Source: Flavobacterium piscisymbiosum (GTDB lineage: Bacteria > Bacteroidota > Bacteroidia > Flavobacteriales > Flavobacteriaceae). Taken from it: a stretch of DNA of 64,000 bases. Below the pieces are notes generated by a model. It made no database searches, was not told the origin of the DNA, and saw only the letters and a list, made by a program, of their open reading frames with translations. Shown here in pieces: positions 17,615 through 27,048 of the stretch. Each line of letters starts with the position of its first letter. The first letter of the stretch is position 1. A program made the position numbers and the translations under genes. Location of the stretch: the NCBI RefSeq assembly GCF_020905295.1, contig NZ_JAJJMM010000001.1, positions 682,001 to 746,000 on the forward strand. The letters run 5' to 3'.

Positions 17615-19885
17615 TTATGGTTTCAAGATCAAAACCGAAGGCGTATTATTCAGCCACGTACTTTGAGATTCGATTAGTTTTTTCCAACTGTCTAAACTAA
17701 TAATCATCAGGTTCTGGTTTTCTAAAAACTCTTTTTTGATCGTTCTGTCATGCATAATCATGATATGATTGGGTGCAATTTGTTCAATAGAACGAATTGT
17801 TTCCTGAATATCCCTTGTATTTTTCACCTCTCCACTCGCATCAAGAACCGTGATCTGAGATCCGTTATTATTGATTAGTTTCTTCGCATATTCAATAAGG
17901 AAAGAATCTTCTTTACTGAAAATTGGCATAAAAATCTGATTTACTTCTTCCAGTTCTTTATCGATAAAAATACCAACCGGCATTTTACTTTTTGCAATAA
18001 TATGACGTGTTCTTTCATCAAAAGGAGAATTCTCGAACAAACCTTCTTTTCCTGTAAACTTATCGATCAAACGATCCGGATTTACAATTCGGGTAGTAAA
18101 ACCAAGAATCTTCCCAAGCAAAGTTCCATCAAAAATAGATTGTCCTAAACCTACTAACAATAAATCATATTCGCCTTGGTTTGCAGTATCTATAATATCA
18201 GTATCAATATCATTCGTTACTTTAAAAACGCTCACCATATTCTGATTCAAACGTTCTGATTCTTCAATAACCGGAACTAACATTTTACGCTCATGATCTT
18301 TGATGTCAAACGAATGTATCTCGGTACTTAATGATAAATGCATCGCCGTTACAATCGAATTATCGCCTTGTTTTTTAACTAAGCTATTTGCGATTTTCAA
18401 TAATTTCTTTCCTCTTTCAGGAGTTGCAAACGAAAGCAGAATCTTGTACTTGCTTTTATTTCCAATTTCCTGAGGAACTGCGGTGACTTTATCTTTAAAT
18501 ATAAAACCTATAAAATCCAGTGCCGGACCTGTCATAAAAGTTGTTACCAAAGCCATAATAACCATCATGGTAAAAATCTCTGTAGACAAAACGCCCAGAT
18601 CGTACCCAATATTTAAAACTACAAGCTCCATTAAACCACGAGTATTCATTAATGCTCCAATAGCTAAACTATCTTTCCAGCTTTGTCCTACGAATTTTGC
18701 GGCAAAAGCGCTTCCTAAAAATTTACCCGCTACAGCAACTGCAATAATTACAGCTGTAACTTTCCATAAATACGGATCGTTTAATAATCCTATTTGCGTA
18801 CGTAAACCTGTAAACACAAAGAACAATGGCAATAGAACAATAATGGCAACGTCTTCGACTTTTTCGATAAAAATATTTCTGAATTTATTATTTTCAGGCA
18901 TAATTGCTCCCGCTAAGAAAGCACCAAATAAAGCGTGAATCCCAATTAATTCAGAAGCATAAGCTGAGAATAAAAGGGTAATAAAGAAAATAGCAACAAC
19001 AGGTTTGTTCAAACTTTCTCGGGTTGAATTTAAATCTCCAACACGTTTCAAAAACGGACGAACTATTTTTAGCATCACAATTACATACAAAATAGCCAAC
19101 CCAATTACATATAAAGCACTTGTAAACGAACCTGCTTTTACGATCGCAATTACAACAGCCAAGATACACCAGGCAGTAATATCATCGGCCGCAGCACAAG
19201 TTATGGCAATAGTACCCAGTTTTGTTTTTTGCATGCCTCGTTCCTGCACGATTCTCGCCAATACGGGAAACGCCGTGATACTCATTGCGATTCCCATAAA
19301 CAAACCAAACGATGCAAACTCAACGCCAACCGGAGCAAAAGTATGGTAGATAAAATAAGCTAATGACAAACCCAGGGCAAACGGGATAACAATACTTGCG
19401 TGACTTATTACCACCGCATCATGTGCTTTGTTTTTTAATACTTTCAGATCTAATTCCATCCCGATAACGAACATGAAAAGGATCAAACCAATCTGACTTA
19501 AAAACTGCAGGTTCCCTAAAGATTCTTTTGGAAACAATGCAGCAGAGAATTCAGGAAAATACATCCCTACTAAAGACGGTCCTAAAACAATACCTGCAAT
19601 CATTTCGCCAATTACAGATGGCTGCCCTATTTTTCTAAAAACCCATCCAAATAAACGTGCTACTAAAATAATCGTAACGATTTGTGCCAATAAAATAGCC
19701 AACGGATGTTTTAAATTGTCTATCATCGAATCGAGAAAATCATTCCAATGATTGCTTTCGATTTGTTTGTGTACGATTCCGCGCCCCACTTCGAGTGCAG
19801 CACCTTTTGAAATTACCCAATATATCAAGGCAGTGAATCCGCCAATTACAGTAACGTAAAATAAGGAGTTTTTTATGTTATTCAT
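17615..19885 (-). CDS. CPA2-family cation:proton antiporter with C-terminal USP-like domain
   Basis: A 756-residue Kef/NhaP2-type membrane protein. TM1 is at about 8-25; the antiporter domain covers about 55-460, with the motifs GPSLVGMYFP, AADDITAWCILA and the conserved NTRGLMELVVLNIG. The last 290 residues are soluble and resemble universal-stress-protein repeats (about 480-610 and 620-756). It probably exchanges K+ or Na+ for H+; the ion is not decided by sequence. Monocistronic, with its own terminator. Confidence 0.92.
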   Translation of the reverse strand: MNNIKNSLFYVTVIGGFTALIYWVISKGAALEVGRGIVHKQIESNHWNDFLDSMIDNLKHPLAILLAQIVTIILVARLFGWVFRKIGQPSVIGEMIAGIVLGPSLVGMYFPEFSAALFPKESLGNLQFLSQIGLILFMFVIGMELDLKVLKNKAHDAVVISHASIVIPFALGLSLAYFIYHTFAPVGVEFASFGLFMGIAMSITAFPVLARIVQERGMQKTKLGTIAITCAAADDITAWCILAVVIAIVKAGSFTSALYVIGLAILYVIVMLKIVRPFLKRVGDLNSTRESLNKPVVAIFFITLLFSAYASELIGIHALFGAFLAGAIMPENNKFRNIFIEKVEDVAIIVLLPLFFVFTGLRTQIGLLNDPYLWKVTAVIIAVAVAGKFLGSAFAAKFVGQSWKDSLAIGALMNTRGLMELVVLNIGYDLGVLSTEIFTMMVIMALVTTFMTGPALDFIGFIFKDKVTAVPQEIGNKSKYKILLSFATPERGKKLLKIANSLVKKQGDNSIVTAMHLSLSTEIHSFDIKDHERKMLVPVIEESERLNQNMVSVFKVTNDIDTDIIDTANQGEYDLLLVGLGQSIFDGTLLGKILGFTTRIVNPDRLIDKFTGKEGLFENSPFDERTRHIIAKSKMPVGIFIDKELEEVNQIFMPIFSKEDSFLIEYAKKLINNNGSQITVLDASGEVKNTRDIQETIRSIEQIAPNHIMIMHDRTIKKEFLENQNLMIISLDSWKKLIESQSTWLNNTPSVLILKP

Positions 19886-20201
19886 AACTCGTTTTTTTGA
19901 TTTTAATGGTGCAAATATCAGAACTGAGAATTAAGTGATAAAGCAATTTTAAACCTAATTTTCAATGTATGTAACAAGTCGGAAAAACTTTGTAATAAGT
20001 TATAATAATTGGCAGTATTACACTGTCAATCGGAATAAAACCAAAGGTATTTATCGTAAAAAGAGCTTCGACTTCGCTCAGCCTGACATTGGTAAAACTT
20101 AAAAAAAACATTATAACAAACTACTATCATCCGGAACTAAGTCGAAGGCTCGGTCATACAAAACAGACTTCGGGTTCGCTCAGCCTGACATTGGTAATCC
20201 T
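19886..20201. repeat. Intergenic region with paired TTCGCTCAGCCTGACATTGG repeats
   Basis: Two direct copies of TTCGCTCAGCCTGACATTGG lie at about 20073-20092 and 20173-20192. The second copy is next to the stop codon of the LytTR gene. The rest is AT-rich and should contain the antiporter promoter on the minus strand, which I cannot pinpoint. Confidence 0.55.
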
Positions 20202-20921
20202 CTAGATTTTTACCTTTTTTAGAAAATCAGAACGATAGGTTTCGCTTAAGATTAAAGTGCTATTTTTATCATTTTTTTCTAAATGATGCAGCACAATTTC
20301 GTTATGATTAAAAAATTTAATGGCTTTTACCGCCACAATTTCCTTCTTGTTTACGCGACAAAAATCGGCATCAGATAATTCGTTTAATAACGTATCAAAC
20401 TTTACATTTTTTAGATTCAGAAAACTTCCATCAACAAGTAAAACTGTTTTATCGCGACTATCACTGGCGGCCGTTTTTATGTACACAATCTGATTAAAAT
20501 ACAATAAAGTTTTTCCTTTGTCTGTATTCAACTGAATGAACTTTTTAGCCGCGTCCGGTTTATGAAAACGCTCATAAGCTTTTGAGATCGCTTTTTGTAA
20601 ACGTTCCAGTTTTACTGGTTTTGTGATATAATCTACTGCATCAATATTAAAAGCATCGGCAGCATAATCTTTATAAGCAGTACAAAAAATTACTAATTTA
20701 TTGTCGAGCATTTCTGCCAGATGCAAACCGTCGATTCCGGGCATTTCGATATCTGATATTAAAAGATCAAAATCGAGATTCGGAATATCGGCAAGGAGTT
20801 TCTCCGGATTATTATACGTTTTTACAATTTCGACTTCATGAATTTGTTCGCAAAGCATTTTTAAGTACGTTAATCCCGGTAACTCATCGTCCAGCAGCAA
20901 GCATTTCAGTTTTGTATTCAA
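20202..20921 (-). CDS. LytTR-family response regulator
   Basis: A 239-residue regulator. The receiver domain (about 5-120) has acidic residues DDE at 11-13, phospho-acceptor Asp57 in LISDIEMPG and the conserved lysine in YITKPVKL. A LytTR DNA-binding domain follows (about 135-235, with FCRVNKKEIV and the ILSETYRSDF end). It overlaps the preceding sensor kinase gene by 38 bp, so the pair is coupled and forms a two-component system. Confidence 0.95.
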   Translation of the reverse strand: MNTKLKCLLLDDELPGLTYLKMLCEQIHEVEIVKTYNNPEKLLADIPNLDFDLLISDIEMPGIDGLHLAEMLDNKLVIFCTAYKDYAADAFNIDAVDYITKPVKLERLQKAISKAYERFHKPDAAKKFIQLNTDKGKTLLYFNQIVYIKTAASDSRDKTVLLVDGSFLNLKNVKFDTLLNELSDADFCRVNKKEIVAVKAIKFFNHNEIVLHHLEKNDKNSTLILSETYRSDFLKKVKI

Positions 20922-21645
20922 GTAAATCTATTTTAAGATGAGCTATATAAACATCATTTTCTACAAACTTATCGAGTTTGAAGTTGTTTTTATAAATAAT
21001 ACGAAGTCGGTGTTCTAAAGTCGCATGACCAAAACCGCTTCGTTCTTTTTTTAGCACTTTTTTATCAGAGATTTTATTCGAAACCGTCATAAAAAAAGCA
21101 TTATCCCTAAACTCAAAAACTACCGAAATAAAAGCGTCGGCACTTTGCAAATCAGCGTGTTTAAAGGCATTTTCGATTAAATCAATAGAAATCAGCGGCG
21201 CTAATAACGGCTGATCGTATAATTTATCTTCTTTATTGATGTTGGTTTTGATCTTCAATTCAAAAAGCGGGCTGATCTTTATTTTATTGATTTCAATTAA
21301 ATTCAAGGCAAAATCAATTTCTTCTTTTGCGGTAACAAATTTCTTTTTGCTTTCGTATAAAATATAATCCAAAACATTGGCCAGTTTATCTAAAGCAAAA
21401 TAAGTTTGATAGGCATGCGACTGAATGGAATTCAAAATATTCTTGAACAAATGCGGATTCAGTTTTGATTCTAAAGTTTCTAACTGCAAATCATTCACTT
21501 TCATTTCGAGTGCATAGAAACTTTTCTCAGCATCATCTTTTGCTTTTTTAAACTGCATCAATTGATACATCAAAAAACAAATGATAACGATAAGCAATAA
21601 AAGAATCGCCAGAAATATAAAAGTAATAGTGTTGTTTTCTTGCAT
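20884..21645 (-). CDS. LytS/YehU-type sensor histidine kinase, short form
   Basis: A 253-residue kinase. One N-terminal TM (about 9-30) is followed by a coiled coil (32-60), the His_kinase domain with KLNPHLFKNILNSI (phospho-acceptor His65) and a HATPase domain (about 150-245, N-box DLIENAFKHA, GFGHATLEHRL). It has almost no extracytoplasmic part, so it cannot sense outside signals by itself. The four-TM protein encoded 3 bp upstream is a natural candidate for the sensing unit (inference). Confidence 0.92.
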   Translation of the reverse strand: MQENNTITFIFLAILLLLIVIICFLMYQLMQFKKAKDDAEKSFYALEMKVNDLQLETLESKLNPHLFKNILNSIQSHAYQTYFALDKLANVLDYILYESKKKFVTAKEEIDFALNLIEINKIKISPLFELKIKTNINKEDKLYDQPLLAPLISIDLIENAFKHADLQSADAFISVVFEFRDNAFFMTVSNKISDKKVLKKERSGFGHATLEHRLRIIYKNNFKLDKFVENDVYIAHLKIDLLEYKTEMLAAGR

Positions 21646-21647
21646 TG

Positions 21648-22094
21648 TTATGCTTGTAAAGTTGTTTTTAGTGACACTTTATAATTAATCAAAATCCCGA
21701 TTGTCAATATCAGGATACTCGCTAACCAAAGATAGTAACCCAATTCAAGAGAAACAATCTTAGCCATCGTACCGCTTTCCGCACCCAATATTTCGTTCCA
21801 AAATGAAAATGAAATAGCCAGACCAGATGCTATCAAACTCCACAGAACTGCTTTTTCATTATTTTTAATCAAAAGTATTATGGCAAGCAAACATAACGGA
21901 TTCGCCAGCCAAACAATCTCTTCTAACAATCCTCCGCCCATAAAAGCTATTGATCCTATAAAAAGATATTCTAATGATGATGCTGTTTTTATTTCATTAT
22001 TATAATTCACAACCAAAGCATTTTGAGTAAGCGAAATAGCAAAAACTAATAAGCTCAATCCAATAGTTGTAAATTTAATTTCTCTTGATTCCAT
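21648..22094 (-). CDS. Four-TM protein, first gene of the LytS/LytTR operon
   Basis: A 148-residue membrane protein not recognised as a named family. Hydrophobic segments lie near 10-28, 45-60, 64-98 (two) and 115-138, with a conserved-looking GGLLEEIVWLANP loop. It is the first gene of the operon with the kinase (2-bp gap) and regulator. This arrangement suggests it supplies the membrane sensor that the short kinase lacks. Confidence 0.78.
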   Translation of the reverse strand: MESREIKFTTIGLSLLVFAISLTQNALVVNYNNEIKTASSLEYLFIGSIAFMGGGLLEEIVWLANPLCLLAIILLIKNNEKAVLWSLIASGLAISFSFWNEILGAESGTMAKIVSLELGYYLWLASILILTIGILINYKVSLKTTLQA

Positions 22095-22205
22095 AATTTA
22101 TATAAATGTTATTTCTTGCCTGCATTTTTTTTACCACGAATTCACGAATTTAAATCAACCAATCAGTGTAAACCAGTGGAGTCCGTAAAACCCGCGGGCC
22201 AATTC

Positions 22206-22535
22206 TTAATGACTAGAAACAAACTTTAACCCAATGATCGAAGCGATTAAAGTCGAAAGAAAAAATATCCTCCAGAAAGTTGCCGGTTCTTTAAAAATTA
22301 AAATCCCGACTAAAACAGTTCCAACTGCGCCAACTCCTGTCCAAACGGCATAAGCGGTTCCTATGGGCAAAACTTGCGTGGCTTTATACAATAATACCAT
22401 ACTTATAGAAAGACAAACAAAAAAACCAACCATCCAATATGTGGAGATCATTCCTGTTGTTTCTTTGGCTTTGCCTAAACAAGAAGCAAACCCTACTTCA
22501 AAAAGTCCTGCTATAATTAATAAAATCCAATTCAT
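22206..22535 (-). CDS. SMR-family efflux protein (Gdx/SugE-like)
   Basis: A 109-residue four-TM transporter. The essential glutamate lies in TM1 (IIAGLFEVGFA, Glu13), and the loop TAYAVWTGVGAVGT is the classic SMR signature. The GLFEV context is closer to guanidinium exporters (Gdx/SugE) than to QacE/EmrE, but the assignment to a subtype is tentative. No guanidine riboswitch is seen upstream. Confidence 0.92.
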   Translation of the reverse strand: MNWILLIIAGLFEVGFASCLGKAKETTGMISTYWMVGFFVCLSISMVLLYKATQVLPIGTAYAVWTGVGAVGTVLVGILIFKEPATFWRIFFLSTLIASIIGLKFVSSH

Positions 22536-22687
22536 TTTCGTCTCATTTTTAAATTACGTACAAATATGAGAAAAGCTGATCATTAAAACACAAAAAGAGA
22601 GAAATATATCACAAACATCAAGTGCTCATTTTGTGTTAACATTAAGTAAAATACAATCGATTATTTATGATTTAGAGCACTTTTCAC

Positions 22688-22695
22688 TACATTTG
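22688..22695 (+). promoter_or_regulatory. -7 promoter element for the MMPL exporter
   Basis: TACATTTG matches TAnnTTTG, 19 bp before the ATG at 22715. Confidence 0.6.
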
Positions 22696-22714
22696 CATCC
22701 ATTTTAAAGAATTT

Positions 22715-25081
22715 ATGAAAAACGCTGTACAAGTTGGATTTTGGGAAAAACTAGCCCGAATCATACTTAAGAACCGAATTATAATACTAGTAATCCTATC
22801 TGCTTTAACAATTTTCCTTGGTTATCAATGGAAAAACCTTTCTATGACTTATACCGAAGCCAACTTGCTTCCTAAAGATCATATCGTAAATAAACAATAC
22901 CAACAGTTTCTGGATAAATTTGGTGAAGAGGGAAATTTAGTAGTAATTGGGTTTCAGGATCCAAAATTTTTTACACCTAAAAACTACGCGGCCTGGAATG
23001 AATTAATGACAGGTTTAAAAAATTCTAAAGAGGTAGATTTGGTCGTTTCTTTGAATGATTTAAAGAAACTCGAAAAAGATACCGTTAACGAAAAATTTGT
23101 CCTTACTCCTTTTATTGATCAAAAGAAAGCGCTTGATCCTGAGTATTTAAAAAAGATACAATATGATTTGTTTCACAATTTACCTTTTTACGAAGGATTA
23201 TTGTTTAATAAACAAAGCGGTAGTATTCGTTCGGCCATTTACATCAATAAAGCACTTGTAAATACACCGGAAAGAAAGACTTTTATTCTTGAAAACCTGG
23301 TTCCGAAAATTGATAAATTCGAAAAAACAACAGGAGTTGACTTGAAAGTTTCCGGAATGCCGTACATCAGAACGATTAATGCGGATAATATGAAAGGTGA
23401 AATCGGGCTATTTATTGGCGCGGCTTTATTCACCGTTTCGTTGATTTTCTTTTTCTTTTTCCGTTCGTTCAGAGCGACTTTTATTTCTATTTGTATTTTA
23501 ATAATTGGTGTAATCTGGTCTTTTGGGACACTTGGATTATTTCATTATAAAATCACGATTCTAACGGCTATTATTCCGCCATTAATTATCGTAATTGGGA
23601 TTACGAATTGTATTTTCCTGATTAATAAATATCAGCAGGAAATAAAACTGCATAACAATCAAGCAAAGGCTTTACAGCGTATTATTTCGAAAATTGGAGT
23701 TTCGACTTTAATGACGAATTTAACCACCGCGATAGGTTTTGCTACGTTTATGATTACGGGTAATGATTTGCTTTTTGAATTTGGATTAGTGACTTCGATC
23801 AACGTAATTTCGGTTTATTTACTAACGCTTTTAATTGTGCCAATTGTATACAGTTTTATGTCGATTCCGGGCGAAAGACATTTGTATCACTTAAACAAAA
23901 CTTACATTTCGACTTTATTAAATTTTGTTGAAAATGTGGTAAAAAACAAACGAAAAGTAATTTATACCATTTACGGTTTGCTTTTGATTTTTAGTGTAAT
24001 TGGGGTTTCGCAAATGAAAGTTTCCGGAAGTTTGATTGGTGAGATGCCAAAAAGCGCTTCATTTTATAAAGACATTTTATTTTACGAAAAAGAATTCAAC
24101 GGTGTAATGCCACTCGAAATAATGATTAACACCAAACATAAAAAAGGTGTTATGAAATTATCGACGATGAAAAAAATGGATGAATTGCAAAACACGATTG
24201 CAGAACTTCCTGAATTATCAAAACCGGTTTCTGTAGTAAATTTGGTTAAATATTCGAAACAGGCTTTCTATAACGGAAATCCGGAATATTACCAATTGCC
24301 AACTTCGCAGGAACAAACATTTATTTTATCGTATGCAAAAAATGCGACAAAAAACAGCAAAGACAATTTAATGAAATCGTACGTAGATTCGACTGGACAA
24401 TATGCCCGAATCACGACTTTCATGAAAGATATTGGAACTCAGGAAATGGCAAGAGTAGAGAAAAAATTACGCTCAAAAATTGCCGAAATTTTCCCTGAAG
24501 ATCGTTACGAAGTGACTCTGACCGGAAAAGCTTTGGTTTTCCAGAAAGGAACATCGTATTTGGTCGACAACTTAATCGAATCGTTGATTTTTGCGATTTT
24601 AGTAATTGCAGGATTAATGTTGTACTTGTTCAGATCGTTCAAAATGGTTATGGCGTCTGTGATTACGAATATTTTACCGCTTTGTATTACGTCCGGATTA
24701 ATGGGTTATTTCGGGATTCCGCTAAAACCTTCTACGATTTTAGTATTCAGTATTGCGTTTGGTATTTCGGTAGATAATGCGATTCAGTTTATGGCGAAGT
24801 ACAAACATGATTTAATTCAGAGCAACGGAAAAGTCAAAAAATCTGTTTTCAGTGCTTTGAGAGAAACAGGAATCAGTACTTTTTATACTTCGGTAGTTTT
24901 GATTTTAGGTTTTGCTACTTTCACGCTTTCAAGCTTTAGCGGAACAATCGCCCTTGGCGGATTAATTTCTTGTACTTTGGCCTTTGCAATGTTCGCGAAT
25001 TTATTGGTTTTACCGGCTTTGGTTTTGACTTTTGAAAAGAAGAAAGCTAAGAAAGAGGATTTGGAGAATTTGGAGGGGTAA
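22715..25081 (+). CDS. RND-superfamily (MMPL/SSD) transporter
   Basis: A 788-residue inner-membrane protein with internal duplication: TM1 at about 19-37, a periplasmic loop to about 220, TM2-6 at 225-390, TM7 at about 415-430, a second loop, then TM8-12 at 630-780. It lacks the size of AcrB (about 1040) and matches the MMPL/hydrophobe-exporter group that moves lipids or hydrophobic compounds. No membrane-fusion or TolC partner gene is adjacent. The substrate is unknown. Confidence 0.93.
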   Translation: MKNAVQVGFWEKLARIILKNRIIILVILSALTIFLGYQWKNLSMTYTEANLLPKDHIVNKQYQQFLDKFGEEGNLVVIGFQDPKFFTPKNYAAWNELMTGLKNSKEVDLVVSLNDLKKLEKDTVNEKFVLTPFIDQKKALDPEYLKKIQYDLFHNLPFYEGLLFNKQSGSIRSAIYINKALVNTPERKTFILENLVPKIDKFEKTTGVDLKVSGMPYIRTINADNMKGEIGLFIGAALFTVSLIFFFFFRSFRATFISICILIIGVIWSFGTLGLFHYKITILTAIIPPLIIVIGITNCIFLINKYQQEIKLHNNQAKALQRIISKIGVSTLMTNLTTAIGFATFMITGNDLLFEFGLVTSINVISVYLLTLLIVPIVYSFMSIPGERHLYHLNKTYISTLLNFVENVVKNKRKVIYTIYGLLLIFSVIGVSQMKVSGSLIGEMPKSASFYKDILFYEKEFNGVMPLEIMINTKHKKGVMKLSTMKKMDELQNTIAELPELSKPVSVVNLVKYSKQAFYNGNPEYYQLPTSQEQTFILSYAKNATKNSKDNLMKSYVDSTGQYARITTFMKDIGTQEMARVEKKLRSKIAEIFPEDRYEVTLTGKALVFQKGTSYLVDNLIESLIFAILVIAGLMLYLFRSFKMVMASVITNILPLCITSGLMGYFGIPLKPSTILVFSIAFGISVDNAIQFMAKYKHDLIQSNGKVKKSVFSALRETGISTFYTSVVLILGFATFTLSSFSGTIALGGLISCTLAFAMFANLLVLPALVLTFEKKKAKKEDLENLEG

Positions 25082-25461
25082 AACACGAATTTCACTAATT
25101 AGCACGAATTAAATATTATAAAACCTTTGTCAAAGGTTTAAAACTTTGACAAAGGCTACAGACAAACTTGGTCTTTGCGAGAAATGAAGCCATCACACTT
25201 GCTAAATTAATTACTGCTTTTAGTTGTGAGGTTGCTTCGTTCCTCGCAATGACAAAAATAAGAGTAGCTCTTTTGAAAACGATTGCCCTAGCCCCGATAG
25301 CAGCGGTATCCTTTTTATTGCTTCTTTAGCAATAAAAAGATATAGCGGATAGCGGGAAACAGCTTCTAATTTTAATAATTATCGTTTATATTTGCAACTC
25401 GATATAAAAACACTGATTTTTATTTTAATCTAAAATCAGAAATCTAAAATCTAAAATTAAA
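25082..25461. repeat. Gene-free region with several dispersed repeats and asnS promoter
   Basis: Contains in order: an ACACGAATTTCACTAATT repeat (also at 31.8 and 45.1 kb), a CTTTGTCAAAGG / CTTTGACAAAGG hairpin (25123-25156, also near 40.36 kb), a CTTCGTTCCTCGCAATGAC repeat, a complete copy of the dispersed 85-bp element (25265-25356) with an internal stem CTTTTTATTGCT / AGCAATAAAAAG, and the asnS promoter. Confidence 0.7.
25387..25394 (+). promoter_or_regulatory. asnS -7 promoter element
   Basis: TATATTTG matches TAnnTTTG and is 67 bp before the asnS ATG. The leader contains the repeated phrase AAATCTAAAATC. Confidence 0.6.
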
Positions 25462-26910
25462 ATGAGACACACAAAAGTTAAAGACTTATTAAACAGTACG
25501 ACGACGCTTCAGGAGGTTAATGCAAAAGGATGGGTGAGAACTTTTAGAAATAATCAGTTCATCGCTCTTAATGACGGTTCTACCATTAATAATATACAAT
25601 GTGTTGTTGATTTTGAAAATACACCTGATGAAACTTTAAAAAGAATTACTACCGGAGCTGCTATTTCTGTAATTGGTACTTTGATCGAAAGTAAAGGTGC
25701 TGGTCAGAAATATGAAATTCAGGTAAATAAATTGGAGATCTTAGGAGATTCTGATGCAGAGAAATTCCCAATACAGCCAAAAAACAAACCTAGTTTAGAT
25801 TTCTTGCGCGAAAATGCACATTTACGTGTTCGTACAAATATGTTTGGCGCGATTATGCGTGTACGTTCGGTATTATCGTTTGCGGTTCACAATTATTTTC
25901 AACAAAAAGGATTTGTGTACGTAAATACGCCAATCATTACCGGATCTGACGCTGAAGGTGCTGGAGAAATGTTTAAAGTTACAGCTTTACCTTTTGACAA
26001 CACGCCAAGAACTGAAGACGGAAAAGTAAATTATAAAGAAGATTTCTTCGAAAAAGAAACGAACTTAACAGTTTCGGGACAATTAGAAGGTGAAACTTAC
26101 GCAATGGCTTTGGGTCAGATTTATACTTTTGGACCAACTTTTAGAGCTGAAAACTCTAATACTTCTCGTCACCTTGCAGAATTTTGGATGATTGAGCCAG
26201 AAGTTGCTTTCAACAACCTTGATGACAACATGGATTTAGCTGAAGATTTTATTCAGTACGTAATTAAATATGCTTTAGATAATTGTCAGGATGATTTGAA
26301 GTTTTTGGAAGGAAGACTTTTAGATGAAGAAAAATCAAAACCTCAGGCAGAAAGAAGCGAAATGGCTTTGCTGGAGAAATTGAACTTCGTTTTGGAGAAC
26401 AACTTCAAACGTGTTTCTTATACCGAAGCAATTGACATTTTGAGAGATTCAACTCCAAACAAGAAGAAAAAATTTCAATATATCATCAACGAATGGGGAG
26501 CTGATTTACAATCAGAACACGAGCGTTATTTGGTGGAAAAACACTTTAAATGTCCGGTAATCTTGTTTGATTACCCGGCAAATATTAAAGCGTTTTACAT
26601 GCGTTTGAACGACAACACTGAACCAGGAAGAGAAACGGTTCGTGCAATGGATATTCTTTTCCCTGGAATTGGAGAAATCGTTGGTGGTTCTGAAAGAGAA
26701 GAGCGTTACGATGTTCTAATCGAAAAAATGAAAGCCCTGGAAATTGACGAAGAAGAATTATCATGGTATTTAGATACCAGAAGATTTGGTTCTGCAACTC
26801 ACGCAGGTTTTGGTTTAGGATTCGAGCGTTTGGTATTGTTTGTAACAGGTATGACAAACATTAGAGACGTAATTCCTTTCCCGAGAACTCCTGGAAATGC
26901 AGAATTTTAG
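25462..26910 (+). CDS. asnS: Asparagine--tRNA ligase
   Basis: A 482-residue class IIb synthetase that charges tRNA-Asn. The N-terminal OB-fold anticodon-binding domain spans about 1-110 ([18 protein letters not shown]). Class II motif 2 is [21 protein letters not shown] and motif 3 is [15 protein letters not shown] near the end. The [17 protein letters not shown] segment is characteristic of AsnRS. It is followed 138 bp later by rpoN; the gap carries CTAAGG/CTCAGT-type repeats. Confidence 0.98.
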   Translation: MRHTKVKDLLNSTTTLQEVNAKGWVRTFRNNQFIALNDGSTINNIQCVVDFENTPDETLKRITTGAAISVIGTLIESKGAGQKYEIQVNKLEILGDSDAEKFPIQPKNKPSLDFLRENAHLRVRTNMFGAIMRVRSVLSFAVHNYFQQKGFVYVNTPIITGSDAEGAGEMFKVTALPFDNTPRTEDGKVNYKEDFFEKETNLTVSGQLEGETYAMALGQIYTFGPTFRAENSNTSRHLAEFWMIEPEVAFNNLDDNMDLAEDFIQYVIKYALDNCQDDLKFLEGRLLDEEKSKPQAERSEMALLEKLNFVLENNFKRVSYTEAIDILRDSTPNKKKKFQYIINEWGADLQSEHERYLVEKHFKCPVILFDYPANIKAFYMRLNDNTEPGRETVRAMDILFPGIGEIVGGSEREERYDVLIEKMKALEIDEEELSWYLDTRRFGSATHAGFGLGFERLVLFVTGMTNIRDVIPFPRTPGNAEF

Positions 26911-27048
26911 AAAAAAGATTCTAAGGTGCTAAGACACTGAGGTTCTAAGTTTTTAAAATATAAATAAAAAATAATTCAACCGCGAATTTAATTCGCCAAT
27001 ATAAGATACTCAGTACCTTAGTAGCTCAGTATCTTAGCAACTTTTTTT

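Noticed and set aside
18483..18938. A 151-residue plus-strand frame
   Set aside because: It lies fully inside the antiporter gene on the opposite strand and has shadow-like composition.
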